In this document: positions 1 through 7,975 of the stretch, in pieces | How the letters are laid out: the number at the start of each line of letters is the position of its first letter | How positions within the stretch are numbered: position 1 is the stretch's first letter | NCBI GenBank assembly: GCA_965222835.1 | Contig: CBDCUQ010000004.1 | Location: forward strand, 434,001 to 498,000 | DNA: 64,000 nucleotides | DNA from: CBDCUQ01 sp965222835 | Lineage (GTDB): Bacteria; Pseudomonadota; Alphaproteobacteria; Rhizobiales; Hyphomicrobiaceae | Reading direction: 5' to 3' | The notes under the pieces: model-generated | Databases searched by the model: none | Seen by the model: the letters and a program-made list of their open reading frames with translations, nothing else | What the model was told of the DNA's origin: nothing | Translations under genes and position numbers: made by a program

Positions 1-145
1 CAGAGGCAACGTCTTTTTCTTGGACACCCAGGACAATGACGCTTGGTAGAGCTTTGGATTTCTGTCCTGGTTCAGGACCATCTTGGCCGCAGCCTGCTAG
101 GCCGGTCACTGCGAGCACAGCAATTGCTATGGTTTTGCGAAACAT
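1..145 (-). CDS. N-terminus of a lipoprotein, probably an RND efflux periplasmic adaptor (partial, runs off the left edge)
   Basis: Reading leftward from an ATG at 143-145 there is an open frame of 48 codons to the window edge. It begins MFRKTIAIAVLAVTGLAGCG, a type II signal peptide with lipobox LAGC, so the mature protein should be a lipid-anchored envelope protein. After the Cys comes a short Pro/Gly/Lys linker, then LPSVIVLGVQEKDVAS. That short beta-strand entry resembles the start of AcrA/MexA-type membrane fusion proteins, where a linker leads into a 'P.V.V..V...DV' strand. The rest of the gene lies outside the window, so the family call is inference from about 15 residues. Any lipoprotein with a similar linker could look the same. 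Confidence 0.55.
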   Translation of the reverse strand, partial: MFRKTIAIAVLAVTGLAGCGQDGPEPGQKSKALPSVIVLGVQEKDVAS

Positions 146-450
146 GGCTATGAACTTCGATTGTCTGGCACTGATGCACAACCGATAATGCGCTGCCGAA
201 CGTCGTTTCTCAACACTTCAATGGATGGGGCGTTTGCCGAGCCATGCGATCGATTGCGAGTCTGTTGCCTGCGCGTTGGGACACAAACTCTGGGATCATC
301 GTTAACTGGCGGGAAGCGCAACGATTCGTGTGAAAGGCATTGACGGATGCAGGCGCCGGAGCCGAGAGCTTCTCAGGGTGCCGTTCAGGGTTAAGAGGCC
401 AGCGTGTCGCGACAAACCTGCTTTGTCGGATCACCCCCGGCGAACTGTCC
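146..450. other. Non-coding interval between the PRMT-like gene and the partial lipoprotein
   Basis: Both flanking genes read leftward, so this interval holds the 3' flank of the PRMT-like gene and the promoter region of the lipoprotein. Short open frames exist on both strands but none has a ribosome-binding site or recognisable protein character. I see no clear terminator hairpin or promoter. Confidence 0.4.
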
Positions 451-1389
451 TCACGGCAGCCAGCCTTTGTCGAGGTTCATGGCCTGCTTGGAGAGGCTGT
501 TGCCGGCGGTGTCGAAGTGCACGGCGGTCCAGGCGAGGTGTGTGCCGGCGTCTTCGGAGGATTTTGAGCGCAGCGAGACCATGATGCTTTCGCCGGCCTT
601 TGCTTCGATCGGAGTCATCAGCGGGAAATAGAGTTGCTCCCAGTGCGTGCGCGGTGCGTCAGGCGCGGTGGAGAGGGAGATGCCGGGGACGAGGTCGGCC
701 GTCCACCAATAGGCAAAGCCGTAGATGGTGTTGGGGGCCGTGAGTGACCAGCTGGCTTCGCCCTTGCGCGCGCTCTTGGCTTTGTTGCGCAGATCCACTT
801 CATCCCATTCGTGGGCCGAGCGGCCATCATCGAGCAAGTCTTCGAGGGCAAACGTGCGCACGTATACGTTGTTGAGGCTCATGGTTTTGGGCACCGAGAG
901 ATCGATGTCACTGGGGGCGCCGTCCCAGACACTGAGCTCGTTGTGGATGCGGTCTGTTATGACGGGGGCCACGAACTGTCCGATACGAAACGGAATGACA
1001 CGTCCACCGATGGCCAGATGGCGGATGCGGGCGTCGTTCATGGTGTCGACGATGTTTTCTTCGAGTGCGTAATTGCCGAGCGTTTCGGAGACGATGATGT
1101 CGGCGCGCGGCGGGTTCTGCATCTCGGTGGAGTGGCAGGGCATCAGCTGGCAGCCTTTGGCGCGGTTGGCTTTTAGCACCTCTGCCGCGACGCCGGCCAC
1201 TTCGGCCGTCTCGTACAGGTAGACTTCGCGTGCCCCCAGTTTCGCTGCCATGAGGCCGAGGAGTCCCGTGCCGGCGCCGATGTCGGCAACCGTGGTGCGG
1301 CCTTTTTTGATGACGCTGGCCAACGCGCGCTGGAACGCGATGTTCCTCTCTTTGTCGGCAATCAGTGTGCGATGATATTCGATGCGCAT
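451..1389 (-). CDS. PRMT-like class I SAM-dependent methyltransferase
   Basis: A 312-residue Rossmann methyltransferase. The SAM-binding motif I is VADIGAGTGLLGLMAAKLGA (residues 34-53), with the ribose-binding acid in VYLYE (E60). Residues 101-111 read SETLGNYALEE, matching the double-Glu loop of protein arginine methyltransferases (SExxGxxxxxE). Near residue 260 RTHWEQ matches the PRMT 'THW' loop, and HRTLIADKERNIAF near the start resembles the helix-X region. A C-terminal beta-barrel-like half follows, as in PRMTs. These features together argue for a true PRMT fold, not a ribosomal-protein methylase. The substrate is unknown; protein arginine is the family-based guess. I chose the ATG at 1389 because the longer frame to 1446 starts inside a heptamer repeat and encodes an unlikely N-terminus. 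No strong ribosome-binding site precedes either start. It follows a SpoU methylase on the same strand. Confidence 0.75.
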   Translation of the reverse strand: MRIEYHRTLIADKERNIAFQRALASVIKKGRTTVADIGAGTGLLGLMAAKLGAREVYLYETAEVAGVAAEVLKANRAKGCQLMPCHSTEMQNPPRADIIVSETLGNYALEENIVDTMNDARIRHLAIGGRVIPFRIGQFVAPVITDRIHNELSVWDGAPSDIDLSVPKTMSLNNVYVRTFALEDLLDDGRSAHEWDEVDLRNKAKSARKGEASWSLTAPNTIYGFAYWWTADLVPGISLSTAPDAPRTHWEQLYFPLMTPIEAKAGESIMVSLRSKSSEDAGTHLAWTAVHFDTAGNSLSKQAMNLDKGWLP

Positions 1390-1402
1390 GGGGGCGTACA
1401 GA

Positions 1403-1476
1403 TAGCGGGCAGCGGGTAGCTGGCAACGTGACGTTGGGCAAAGCACGTAGCATTATCTGCTGCCTGCTGTCTGCTC
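1403..1476. repeat. Two opposed arrays of imperfect heptamers (AGCRGGY-type)
   Basis: At 1403-1423 three heptamers run TAGCGGG-CAGCGGG-TAGCTGG. At 1456-1476 three more run in the opposite orientation (on the minus strand AGCAGA, CAGCAGG, CAGCAGA). The second array covers the last codons of the upstream rRNA methyltransferase gene and makes its tail (GNGEQTAGSR). Short arrays of TAGCGGG-like heptamers are, as I recall, scattered between genes in rhizobial relatives. Function is unknown. Confidence 0.5.
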
Positions 1477-2307
1477 CCCGTTGCCGAGTTTCAGGTGTTC
1501 TCCCCGGATCTGATAGAGCGTCAGTGCGGTGGCGACGGCGAGGTTGAGGCTGTCGAGCGTGCCGGCCATGGGGATGGTGACGAGGCGCGTTGCCGTGCGC
1601 GTGAGGCTCTCTGACAATCCCGGGCCTTCACTGCCCATGATCAACAGCACGGGGTCCTTGTAAGCGGCGTGGCGGAAATCTTCGCGGCCGTCGAGATGGG
1701 TGCCGACGACGTCGCCCGGCCAATCGGCGCGCCAGGTGAGAAAGTCTTCCCGGGTCGTGCGCACGAGGGGGACGGCGAAGATCGAGCCCATGGTCGCACG
1801 TACGCATTCGTGCTGATAGGGATCGCAACAGTTTCCGATCAGAATAATGCCGGCTGCGCCGACGGCATGGACGGTGCGCATAATGGTGCCGAGGTTGCCG
1901 GGATCGCGCACCTCTTCGAGGCCGAGCCAGGTGGTGTTTTTTTCCATTGTTGCGATCGGGGGCGGGTCGGCGAAACGCTGCCGGAACACGGCCAGCACGG
2001 ATTGTGGGTTGTCCTTCGAGGCGAGCTTTTCGAGGACGGCCTGGGAGACTTCGAGGCATTCTCTGTCTGCGCTGAGCACCCAGTTGACCAAATCCTTTGT
2101 GACACCTGTGGTTGCTGCGTCTTTGTGCACGACAAGGGTTTCGGGCACGAAACCATTGTCGCGCGCGGTTAAGATGAGGGCCGCGCCTTCGGCAACGAAC
2201 AGGCCCGTGTCTTTGCGCGCTTTCCGCATCTCCAAGGCGCGGATGGCTTTGACACGATCGTTGGCGAGGCTGGTGATGTGTTTGGCTTGCCGCGTCATGC
2301 CGCCCAC
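1453..2307 (-). CDS. SpoU/TrmH-family RNA 2'-O-ribose methyltransferase
   Basis: A 284-residue SPOUT-class methyltransferase, predicted to methylate a ribose 2'-OH in rRNA or tRNA. All three SpoU motifs are present: LEEVRDPGNLGTIMRT (motif 1, with the catalytic Arg after the Asn-bearing strand), LLIMGSEGPGLS (motif 2), and VTIPMAGTLDSLNLAVATAL (motif 3, trefoil-knot SAM site). The N-terminal 100 residues (ITSLANDRVKAIRAL...LFVAEG) match the L30e-like substrate-binding domain of RlmB/TsnR-type enzymes. The start overlaps the 3' end of the upstream RlmI-like gene by 13 bases, so the two are probably co-transcribed and translationally coupled. A second ATG nine bases downstream (MTRQAK) could be the real start. 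The last ten codons are built from a repeat array and are unlikely to be functional. Confidence 0.88.
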   Translation of the reverse strand: MGGMTRQAKHITSLANDRVKAIRALEMRKARKDTGLFVAEGAALILTARDNGFVPETLVVHKDAATTGVTKDLVNWVLSADRECLEVSQAVLEKLASKDNPQSVLAVFRQRFADPPPIATMEKNTTWLGLEEVRDPGNLGTIMRTVHAVGAAGIILIGNCCDPYQHECVRATMGSIFAVPLVRTTREDFLTWRADWPGDVVGTHLDGREDFRHAAYKDPVLLIMGSEGPGLSESLTRTATRLVTIPMAGTLDSLNLAVATALTLYQIRGEHLKLGNGEQTAGSR

Positions 2308-3182
2308 CGGGTGAAGAGTGAGGTTGGCACGGCATTGCCGCCTTTGGCTCGGATGGCTAGTTCGCCGGAGTCAAAGCTGCCGCCTTTGCCGTCGAGTTCT
2401 TGGCGCAGCAGCTGCTCGAAGGCGAGGGCGGAGGCGCGGATGGCATAGACGGTCAGGATCAGGTTGGCATCATTGGGGGACAGCAGCTTGGTGCAGTCCT
2501 TTATGAGTGGCGCAAGGTGGGTGAAGAGATCCCATTTTTCGCCGTCGGGCCCGCGGCCGAACTTCGGCGGGTCGATCAGGATCATGTGATAGCTGCGCTT
2601 GCGGCGCACCTCGCGGGCGGCAAACTTTCGCGCGTCATCAAGAATCCAGCGAATGGGGGCGTCGGTCAGTTTAGTGGCGGTCTGATTTTCTTTGGCCCAT
2701 TGGATCGCCTTTTTGGAGGCATCGACGTGGGTGACTTCGGCACCGGCTTTGGCCGCGATGAGGGAGGCGGCACCAGTGTAGGCAAAAAGATTGAGCACGC
2801 GGGGGCGTTCGCCTTTGACGCGGGCCAGGCGCTCGGCCATCCACTGCCAATGCGGCAGCTGCTCGGGGAAGAGCCCCAGATGGCGGAAGCTCATCAGCCG
2901 GCACAGGATTGTGACGTCCATCACATTGACGGGCCAGGTCTTGGGCAAAGACCGTGTGGTGTGCCAACGCCCGCCTTCGGCATCCTCGTCGCCCTTTTCG
3001 GATTTGAAGGCCGCGTCGGCGCGTTTCCAAGTTTCGGCGGCAAGCGATGGCGCCCACAGGGCCTGCGGCTCGGGGCGGTCGAAGGTGAATTTGCCGTAGC
3101 GCTCCAATTTGCGCCTGTTGCCGCTGTCTAAGAGCGCGTAATCGGCAAAGCCTGTCGTTTCGATGAGCTTAAGGCGGGACAT
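2295..3182 (-). CDS. Class I rRNA methyltransferase, RlmI-like
   Basis: A 295-residue SAM-dependent methyltransferase of the RlmI/RlmK type (COG1092-like), expected to methylate cytosine or guanine in rRNA. The SAM motif is LNLFAYTGAASLIAAKAGAE (about residue 150), followed by an acidic strand end THVDAS. The catalytic/substrate motif is LIDPPKFGRGP (about residue 220). It lacks a recognisable N-terminal PUA domain, which fits the shorter alphaproteobacterial version and not E. coli RlmI (about 396 residues). It is the first gene of a leftward run rlmI-like, spoU, prmt-like. The exact target base cannot be told from sequence. Confidence 0.82.
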   Translation of the reverse strand: MSRLKLIETTGFADYALLDSGNRRKLERYGKFTFDRPEPQALWAPSLAAETWKRADAAFKSEKGDEDAEGGRWHTTRSLPKTWPVNVMDVTILCRLMSFRHLGLFPEQLPHWQWMAERLARVKGERPRVLNLFAYTGAASLIAAKAGAEVTHVDASKKAIQWAKENQTATKLTDAPIRWILDDARKFAAREVRRKRSYHMILIDPPKFGRGPDGEKWDLFTHLAPLIKDCTKLLSPNDANLILTVYAIRASALAFEQLLRQELDGKGGSFDSGELAIRAKGGNAVPTSLFTRWAA

Positions 3183-3442
3183 GTGTCGGTGCTTGGGGCG
3201 GCGCGCGTGATTTCGTGATCCGCCGCTCTAGCACGTTTGGCGCCAGCTGCAAGGTGGGGGTGGGGGGAGGTGGCTCCTGTTGGGCGGCTCATTTTATTCT
3301 TGAGAGTGTGCACTTGTGGCCGAGCTGGAAGGTGATCTCATCCTCACTCGTTGTCACCGTTCGGTATGTTTTGGTATGGACCAGCTTAGTCAGCGTGGTG
3401 GTTGATGGTCACCCCCAAAATTTTGATTCATAAAGGTGCGAA

Positions 3443-3676
3443 ATGTCTTTGACGCATTTGAATAGCAGCGAAGTCTCAGGAGTAGACATTGCGTTGAGTT
3501 CTGACCGCACCGTGTCAGTGACCGATGTTGGCATTAGCGGACATCGTCTCTCGGCTATCGCACATAAGCTATGGGACGATCACGTCGATTACCGCCAGCC
3601 TAGGTTACGCTGTGCTCAGCCACTTCAGAGATTGGAAATTAAGTGCCAGGTTCCAACATTGGAACTGGCATCATAA
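3443..3676 (+). CDS. Possible small or decayed ORF, unknown
   Basis: A 77-codon frame starting ATG at 3443, preceded by AAAGGTGCGAA, which could serve as a ribosome-binding site. The predicted peptide (MSLTHLNSSEVSGVDIALSS...) matches nothing I recognise. Its last codons fall in a palindrome at 3644-3670. A second frame (3525-3800) overlaps it, so this could be the remnant of a frameshifted gene. Coding status is doubtful. Confidence 0.2.
   Translation: MSLTHLNSSEVSGVDIALSSDRTVSVTDVGISGHRLSAIAHKLWDDHVDYRQPRLRCAQPLQRLEIKCQVPTLELAS
3644..3670. repeat. Near-perfect palindrome (12-bp arms, 2-base loop)
   Basis: TGCCAG(G)TTCCAA, loop CA, TTGGAACTGGCA: twelve paired bases with one bulged G. No T-run follows on either side, so it is not an obvious intrinsic terminator. 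It may be an operator or a transcript hairpin. Confidence 0.5.
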
Positions 3677-4030
3677 CGAGGGACAAGCCAAGCCCTTCGA
3701 CGGCCTCGCGGCCCAAAGCAGACAATGCAAGGTCGTCGAAGTGCCTAAATGCCGACAACTTCCGTCCAGCTTTGAGTGGCACGACACACCAGTTTCTTGA
3801 TTATCAGTGATCCTGGCGCAACACACTTGTCAACGGTCAGACATTGCAGCGTTTTTGTGCACTCAGTATGACACCTGCGTGAATGTCGACTTGTTATGTT
3901 TTGGGTTTTTGAGGAGTGCATAGGAGAGAATGGTCTTGTAGTACCCTCGCCCTGTTGATAACGTTAAAGGATCTCTTATTGAATTGGTGCGAATGGACTA
4001 GAGTTACTATTCATATTTTGGTATTGTAGA

Positions 4031-5302
4031 ATGCGTTTCTTTTCGATATATGAATGCCATAATGTTTGTCGACGTTTTCTATGCATTCCAATTCTCTTTC
4101 TCACCTCATGTACTAAGCTAGAAGTCGCTGATCAAGCGTTTCAATTCAATGAAGCAGTAGGCTCAACAGCTAGCAGACTTCTCCTTCTGAATGCGGTACG
4201 GGCAAGTAAAGGCTATCCGCTACAATTCACAAAGTTGAGCGGGTACGATGGTGGCAACCGATGGCAAGGAGAGGTTGATCCATCTCTACCCATTCCGTTT
4301 GCGGCATCCAGGCAATATACAATAGGACCAAAGCTAACTTTTAGCCCTGGCGTCACAAAGCTGACTCTCGCCGATCTTAATACCGCCGAGGCACAAGAAG
4401 GATTTCGTAGACACTTCAATTTCAACGACTGGCGTTACTATCAAAGTTTGGGTTGGGAGCCCAATTTGGTTCAAACTCTAGCTATCGAGCAAATTCGGGT
4501 TCGGGAGGAGATATATCGGGCGATCAACTTACGTGCGAGCAATCAGTGCACAAATTCGGGACGTAGCCAGTCATTAAAGTGCAGAAGGGCTTTTGAAGTT
4601 CCGGTTTCTTGCGAGCCAACCGTGGCAAGATTCTTGGGTCACGACGTATACGTTTTTCTTAACGATCCCAAATCACCATGTCAGTATAAGCTCTTTCAGT
4701 CGTTTAGAGCTAAGTTGGGTTTAGTTGGACATATTATACGTCCCCATAAGTTTCCCTCTACAAAGCGCGCCTCTAAAGCGAAATCCTATCACTCTGCGGG
4801 CACTACGATTACCATCAACAATGTGAATCAACAATCATCGAAAGATAAAGGTACTAAGAAGTCAGATACCATTATTTTTAGTTTCCATGACACGAGACTG
4901 ACGCGCATGGTGATGGACTACCGAGAGACCGAAAAAACAACTGGTGTAATAGGCTTCGAGTACGTCTTTAGGTCTCCGGAACGAATGGTGCGCTTTTTGG
5001 GCGATGTGATTTTTGCCCAAAATCATAACACTCCCCCTTTCTATCCTGATATCGTTGTAGGCGAGGAGGCAGTCGAACTGTTTCGCGTCGAAGCCGGAAT
5101 GCTCGTCGGAGGGCACGGCGCAGTAAGTATTAAAGGTCCAGAAGGTATGCGTTTTTCAATCCCCATTCCAGATCGGAAAAACCCTCATCATCACCGGTCT
5201 TTGAGAGCGCTTACCTTTGTAGCTGATCAAATTAATCGTGCAGTCTCTAAAGACGCATTGCCGCAATTCACTACTTTTACACTTACCGGTGCGTCTCAGT
5301 AG
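4031..5302 (+). CDS. Unknown lipoprotein, AT-rich accessory gene
   Basis: A 423-residue protein with an N-terminal lipoprotein signal: hydrophobic RFLCIPILFLTSC gives lipobox LTSC at about residue 27. The next segment (FNEAVGSTASRLLLLNAVRASKGYPLQFT) reads like a conserved repeat-free family seen, as far as I recall, in other rhizobia, but I cannot assign a function. The middle (residues 185-290) is rich in Ser/Lys/Asn and includes TTITINNVNQQSSKDKGTKK, probably a flexible linker. The last third contains short beta-rich stretches. Codon use and base composition are clearly more AT-rich than in neighbouring genes, suggesting horizontal acquisition. The flanking genes are convergent or divergent with it, so it is a single-gene unit. 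Confidence 0.7.
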   Translation: MRFFSIYECHNVCRRFLCIPILFLTSCTKLEVADQAFQFNEAVGSTASRLLLLNAVRASKGYPLQFTKLSGYDGGNRWQGEVDPSLPIPFAASRQYTIGPKLTFSPGVTKLTLADLNTAEAQEGFRRHFNFNDWRYYQSLGWEPNLVQTLAIEQIRVREEIYRAINLRASNQCTNSGRSQSLKCRRAFEVPVSCEPTVARFLGHDVYVFLNDPKSPCQYKLFQSFRAKLGLVGHIIRPHKFPSTKRASKAKSYHSAGTTITINNVNQQSSKDKGTKKSDTIIFSFHDTRLTRMVMDYRETEKTTGVIGFEYVFRSPERMVRFLGDVIFAQNHNTPPFYPDIVVGEEAVELFRVEAGMLVGGHGAVSIKGPEGMRFSIPIPDRKNPHHHRSLRALTFVADQINRAVSKDALPQFTTFTLTGASQ

Positions 5303-5627
5303 CTGTTCCACTAAGATCTGGAGATGTGGGAATTTGGCCTCCTTAAAAGCAGGCTACATGCTTCTGGCACTCCAAACTGGCCTAGATTGCTGCAAGAATT
5401 ACCCTGCAATCCCGGCGCAGGGTTTCTGCTCCGGGACGATACTGTAGATTGCAGGTGTTGAGAGGCACGCCAATTGTACAAGAACCGTAACCACCTGACA
5501 GCGGCGGCTTTGGGCTGAGGTTCGGCAGGGTGTTGTGCGGCGAATGTTTGCACGCAGCCTTTGGCTCAGACCATGGTCGCGCTTGAAGTAAAGGGACCAG
5601 CCCTTGTTGGACCGGCCCCGGTTTGCG
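5303..5627. other. Intergenic region with a large inverted repeat
   Basis: Between the lipoprotein and the convergent vWA gene. CTGCAATC at 5404-5411 pairs with GATTGCAG at 5447-5454, and inside it CCCGG (5411-5415) can pair with CCGGG (5431-5435). This may form a two-level stem. No T-run follows. No convincing small gene is seen. Confidence 0.4.
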
Positions 5628-7973
5628 TCAGGGCGTGGCAGACTTCGCGAGACGCACGAGGTTGATGAACTCGGCGCGGTAGCCGAAGGGGTCGTTGCCT
5701 TTGGCCGACTGGGCGAGCGCGATCACGTCGTCGTAGCTGTAGCTCTTGGTGTACGGCGAGCCTTTGATGAGTTGACCGAAGGCGGCGACGGCGACTGAGA
5801 AGCGCGTTTCCGCGGGTGCCTGTTCAATCGACGTCGGTTGCCCGAGTGCCGCGATCGTCAGCGAGATGAGGGTCGATGTGTTTTCCTTCGGCAGCTTGTA
5901 GCGCAGTTTCAGGAAGCCAAGTTCGCCTTCTTTGCCATCCGCAATGGCCGGGGCGGGCTGGACGTCTGCCGCTACTGCCTTGGGTTTGCCGTAACGCAGA
6001 TCATCGACCAGCGTCGGTGCACCCTTTGGTGTGATCTCGTAGATCGCGGTCACGGTGTGCCCGGAGCCGATGTCACCCGCATCGACCTTGTCGTTGTTGA
6101 AGTCCTCGCGGTTGAGTGCGCGCGTCTCGTAACCAATGAGCCGATACTCGGAGACGCGGGTCGGGTTCCACTCGATCTGGATCTTAACGTCCTTGGCAAT
6201 GGTGAAGAGCGTGGAGGAGGCTTCATCGACGAGCACCTTGCGGGCTTCGTTGAGGGTGTCGACATACGCCGCCGTGCCGTTGCCGTTTTGGGCCAACGTC
6301 TGCATCAGCGCGTCGTTGTAATTGCCCTGACCGACACCGAGGATGGACAGGAAGACGCCCTTCTTGCGCTTCCTTTCGATCAAGCCCTTTAACTCATCGC
6401 GGTTGGTGACGCCGACATTGAAGTCGCCGTCGGTGGCGAGGATGATGCGGTTGACGGCGTTTGTGTCGAAGTTTGACTCGGCCAGCCGGTAGGCATCCTG
6501 AATGCCTTGTGCGCCGGCGGTGGAGCCGCCCGCGCCAAGACGATCAATAGCAGCGAGGATCTTCGACTTGTCGGCGATCTTGGTCGGCTCTAGCAACACG
6601 CCCGAGCCCGATGCGTAGGTGACGATGCCGATGGTGTCGTCGGGCTTCAGCTCGTTGACCAGCATTTTGAAGGCGTTTTTGACGAGCGGCAGCTTGTCTT
6701 GAGATCGCATGGACCCCGACACGTCCATTAGGAAGACGAGGTTGGCGCGCGGGCGCTGGGTGGCGGTGATGTCGTAGCCTTTGATGCCGACGTGTACGAG
6801 CTGGTTGGCGCTGTTCCAGGGGCTCGGGAGCACGGTGACCGTGGGCTGGAACGGTTGCTCTGCCGTTTCTGGCTTGGGATAGGCGTAGGGGAAGTAATTG
6901 ATCATCTCCTCGACGCGCACGGCATCTTTTGGCGGGAGGCGGCCGGAATTTAGTGCGCGGCGCACGAATGAGTAGGAGGCGGTATCGACGTCAATGGAGA
7001 ATGTGGAGACGGGCTCTGTGGCGACCTGCTTCACCGTGTTCTGCTTTACGGCTTCGAACTGGTCGCGGTGTTGCTGCTCGAGGAGGATGCGCTTCTGCTC
7101 CTCGGCACTCTTTACAACATGCGGACGGTAGCCTGGTGCCGCCCGGTTCATTTCCTGTTTCTGTGCGCGCAGTGCCAATTGGGCGCGTTTCTTCTTAAGA
7201 CGGCCGGCTCGTTGCGCTATGCGCATGTTGGCACCGCCCATCGTGCCTACTGATGAAGAGGGCGCCGTTGCGACCGTGCCTTGACCACTGTCTGCGTAAC
7301 CACCGATTGCGCCAAGGCCATCGACTTCGGCCGGCGCCGGTGACGGCGGTGGAGGGGCAGAGGCAACTTGCGCCGTACCGGGCACCGCACGCCCACCGGA
7401 CGCGCCACCGTTCATGGAAACGATGGGTGAAGGTGCTTTTGTTGCCTTGGGTTTTGCCGGTTTCTGAATGGCCGCGATCCGTTTGTCGTCGTTCGAAGCA
7501 TCTGGTTTTTGGTCAGCACCTGTCTTTGTCCCCGCATGGCGCACTTCGTTTGCGTCGCGATCCTTGGGCAGCGTGAACATCCCTAGCGGACCATTCTGCC
7601 TGTCGTCGAGGCGGGCGATTTCCGTCGTCTCTCCTTCGGATTTCAAAGGCTCGCGATCCGCCGTACGGAATGTGTCCAGACCATTTAGGCCGGACGTGCT
7701 GAAGTGGAAGGCCACGGGGGCCGCGACGATCAAAGCTGCGATGGAGGCGGCAAGCGCCAATTGATTGCGGGTCAATGACATGAAGGTTCTCCTCATCGCG
7801 CCATGCGATGCGGAGATGGGACGGACCGTGGGATCGTTTTCTTGGGTTGGTTTTTCGAATTCTTCGCCGGCGTCGAAGGCGTCGCGCGCGGTCTTGAGCG
7901 CAGCCTCTTTCGCCTCCGCGCGCGGTGCGGGAACGGGCAGGTCTTTCAGGCTCCTCAGTTCGTTCTCGGTCAT
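5628..7973 (-). CDS. vWA-domain membrane protein with DUF3520 C-terminus (YfbK-like), partner of an ECF sigma factor
   Basis: A 781-residue protein. Residues 1-60 are cytoplasmic and Pro/Glu rich. A single membrane segment lies at about 68-90 (NQLALAASIAALIVAAPVAF). A long low-complexity region follows (Gly/Ala/Pro, then Arg/Gln rich with RILLEQQHRDQF). Then comes a conserved block STFSIDVDTASYSFVRRAL, typical of YfbK-type proteins. The von Willebrand A domain carries the MIDAS motif FLMDVSGSMRS (DxSxS), with the Thr/Asp elements in GGSTAGAQGI and ATDGDFNVG. The C-terminal 170 residues match DUF3520. The gene starts three bases after the stop of the ECF sigma gene, so the two form an operon. 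The position just after the sigma gene and the single membrane span suggest a regulator or sensor of that sigma factor, which is inference. Confidence 0.85.
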   Translation of the reverse strand: MTENELRSLKDLPVPAPRAEAKEAALKTARDAFDAGEEFEKPTQENDPTVRPISASHGAMRRTFMSLTRNQLALAASIAALIVAAPVAFHFSTSGLNGLDTFRTADREPLKSEGETTEIARLDDRQNGPLGMFTLPKDRDANEVRHAGTKTGADQKPDASNDDKRIAAIQKPAKPKATKAPSPIVSMNGGASGGRAVPGTAQVASAPPPPSPAPAEVDGLGAIGGYADSGQGTVATAPSSSVGTMGGANMRIAQRAGRLKKKRAQLALRAQKQEMNRAAPGYRPHVVKSAEEQKRILLEQQHRDQFEAVKQNTVKQVATEPVSTFSIDVDTASYSFVRRALNSGRLPPKDAVRVEEMINYFPYAYPKPETAEQPFQPTVTVLPSPWNSANQLVHVGIKGYDITATQRPRANLVFLMDVSGSMRSQDKLPLVKNAFKMLVNELKPDDTIGIVTYASGSGVLLEPTKIADKSKILAAIDRLGAGGSTAGAQGIQDAYRLAESNFDTNAVNRIILATDGDFNVGVTNRDELKGLIERKRKKGVFLSILGVGQGNYNDALMQTLAQNGNGTAAYVDTLNEARKVLVDEASSTLFTIAKDVKIQIEWNPTRVSEYRLIGYETRALNREDFNNDKVDAGDIGSGHTVTAIYEITPKGAPTLVDDLRYGKPKAVAADVQPAPAIADGKEGELGFLKLRYKLPKENTSTLISLTIAALGQPTSIEQAPAETRFSVAVAAFGQLIKGSPYTKSYSYDDVIALAQSAKGNDPFGYRAEFINLVRLAKSATP

Positions 7974-7975
7974 CG

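Larger units (their letters stand above)
3183..4030. other. Long AT-richer intergenic region between divergent genes
   Basis: 848 bases without a confident gene. It must hold the promoters of the leftward rlmI-like gene and the rightward lipoprotein at 4031. From about 3400 the base composition shifts toward AT and stays so through 5300. It contains one weak small open frame (3443-3676) and a strong palindrome (3644-3670). Confidence 0.5.

Noticed and set aside
5311..5553. An 80-codon minus-strand frame past the unknown lipoprotein
   Set aside because: It runs through the inverted repeat, and composition and start context do not support coding.
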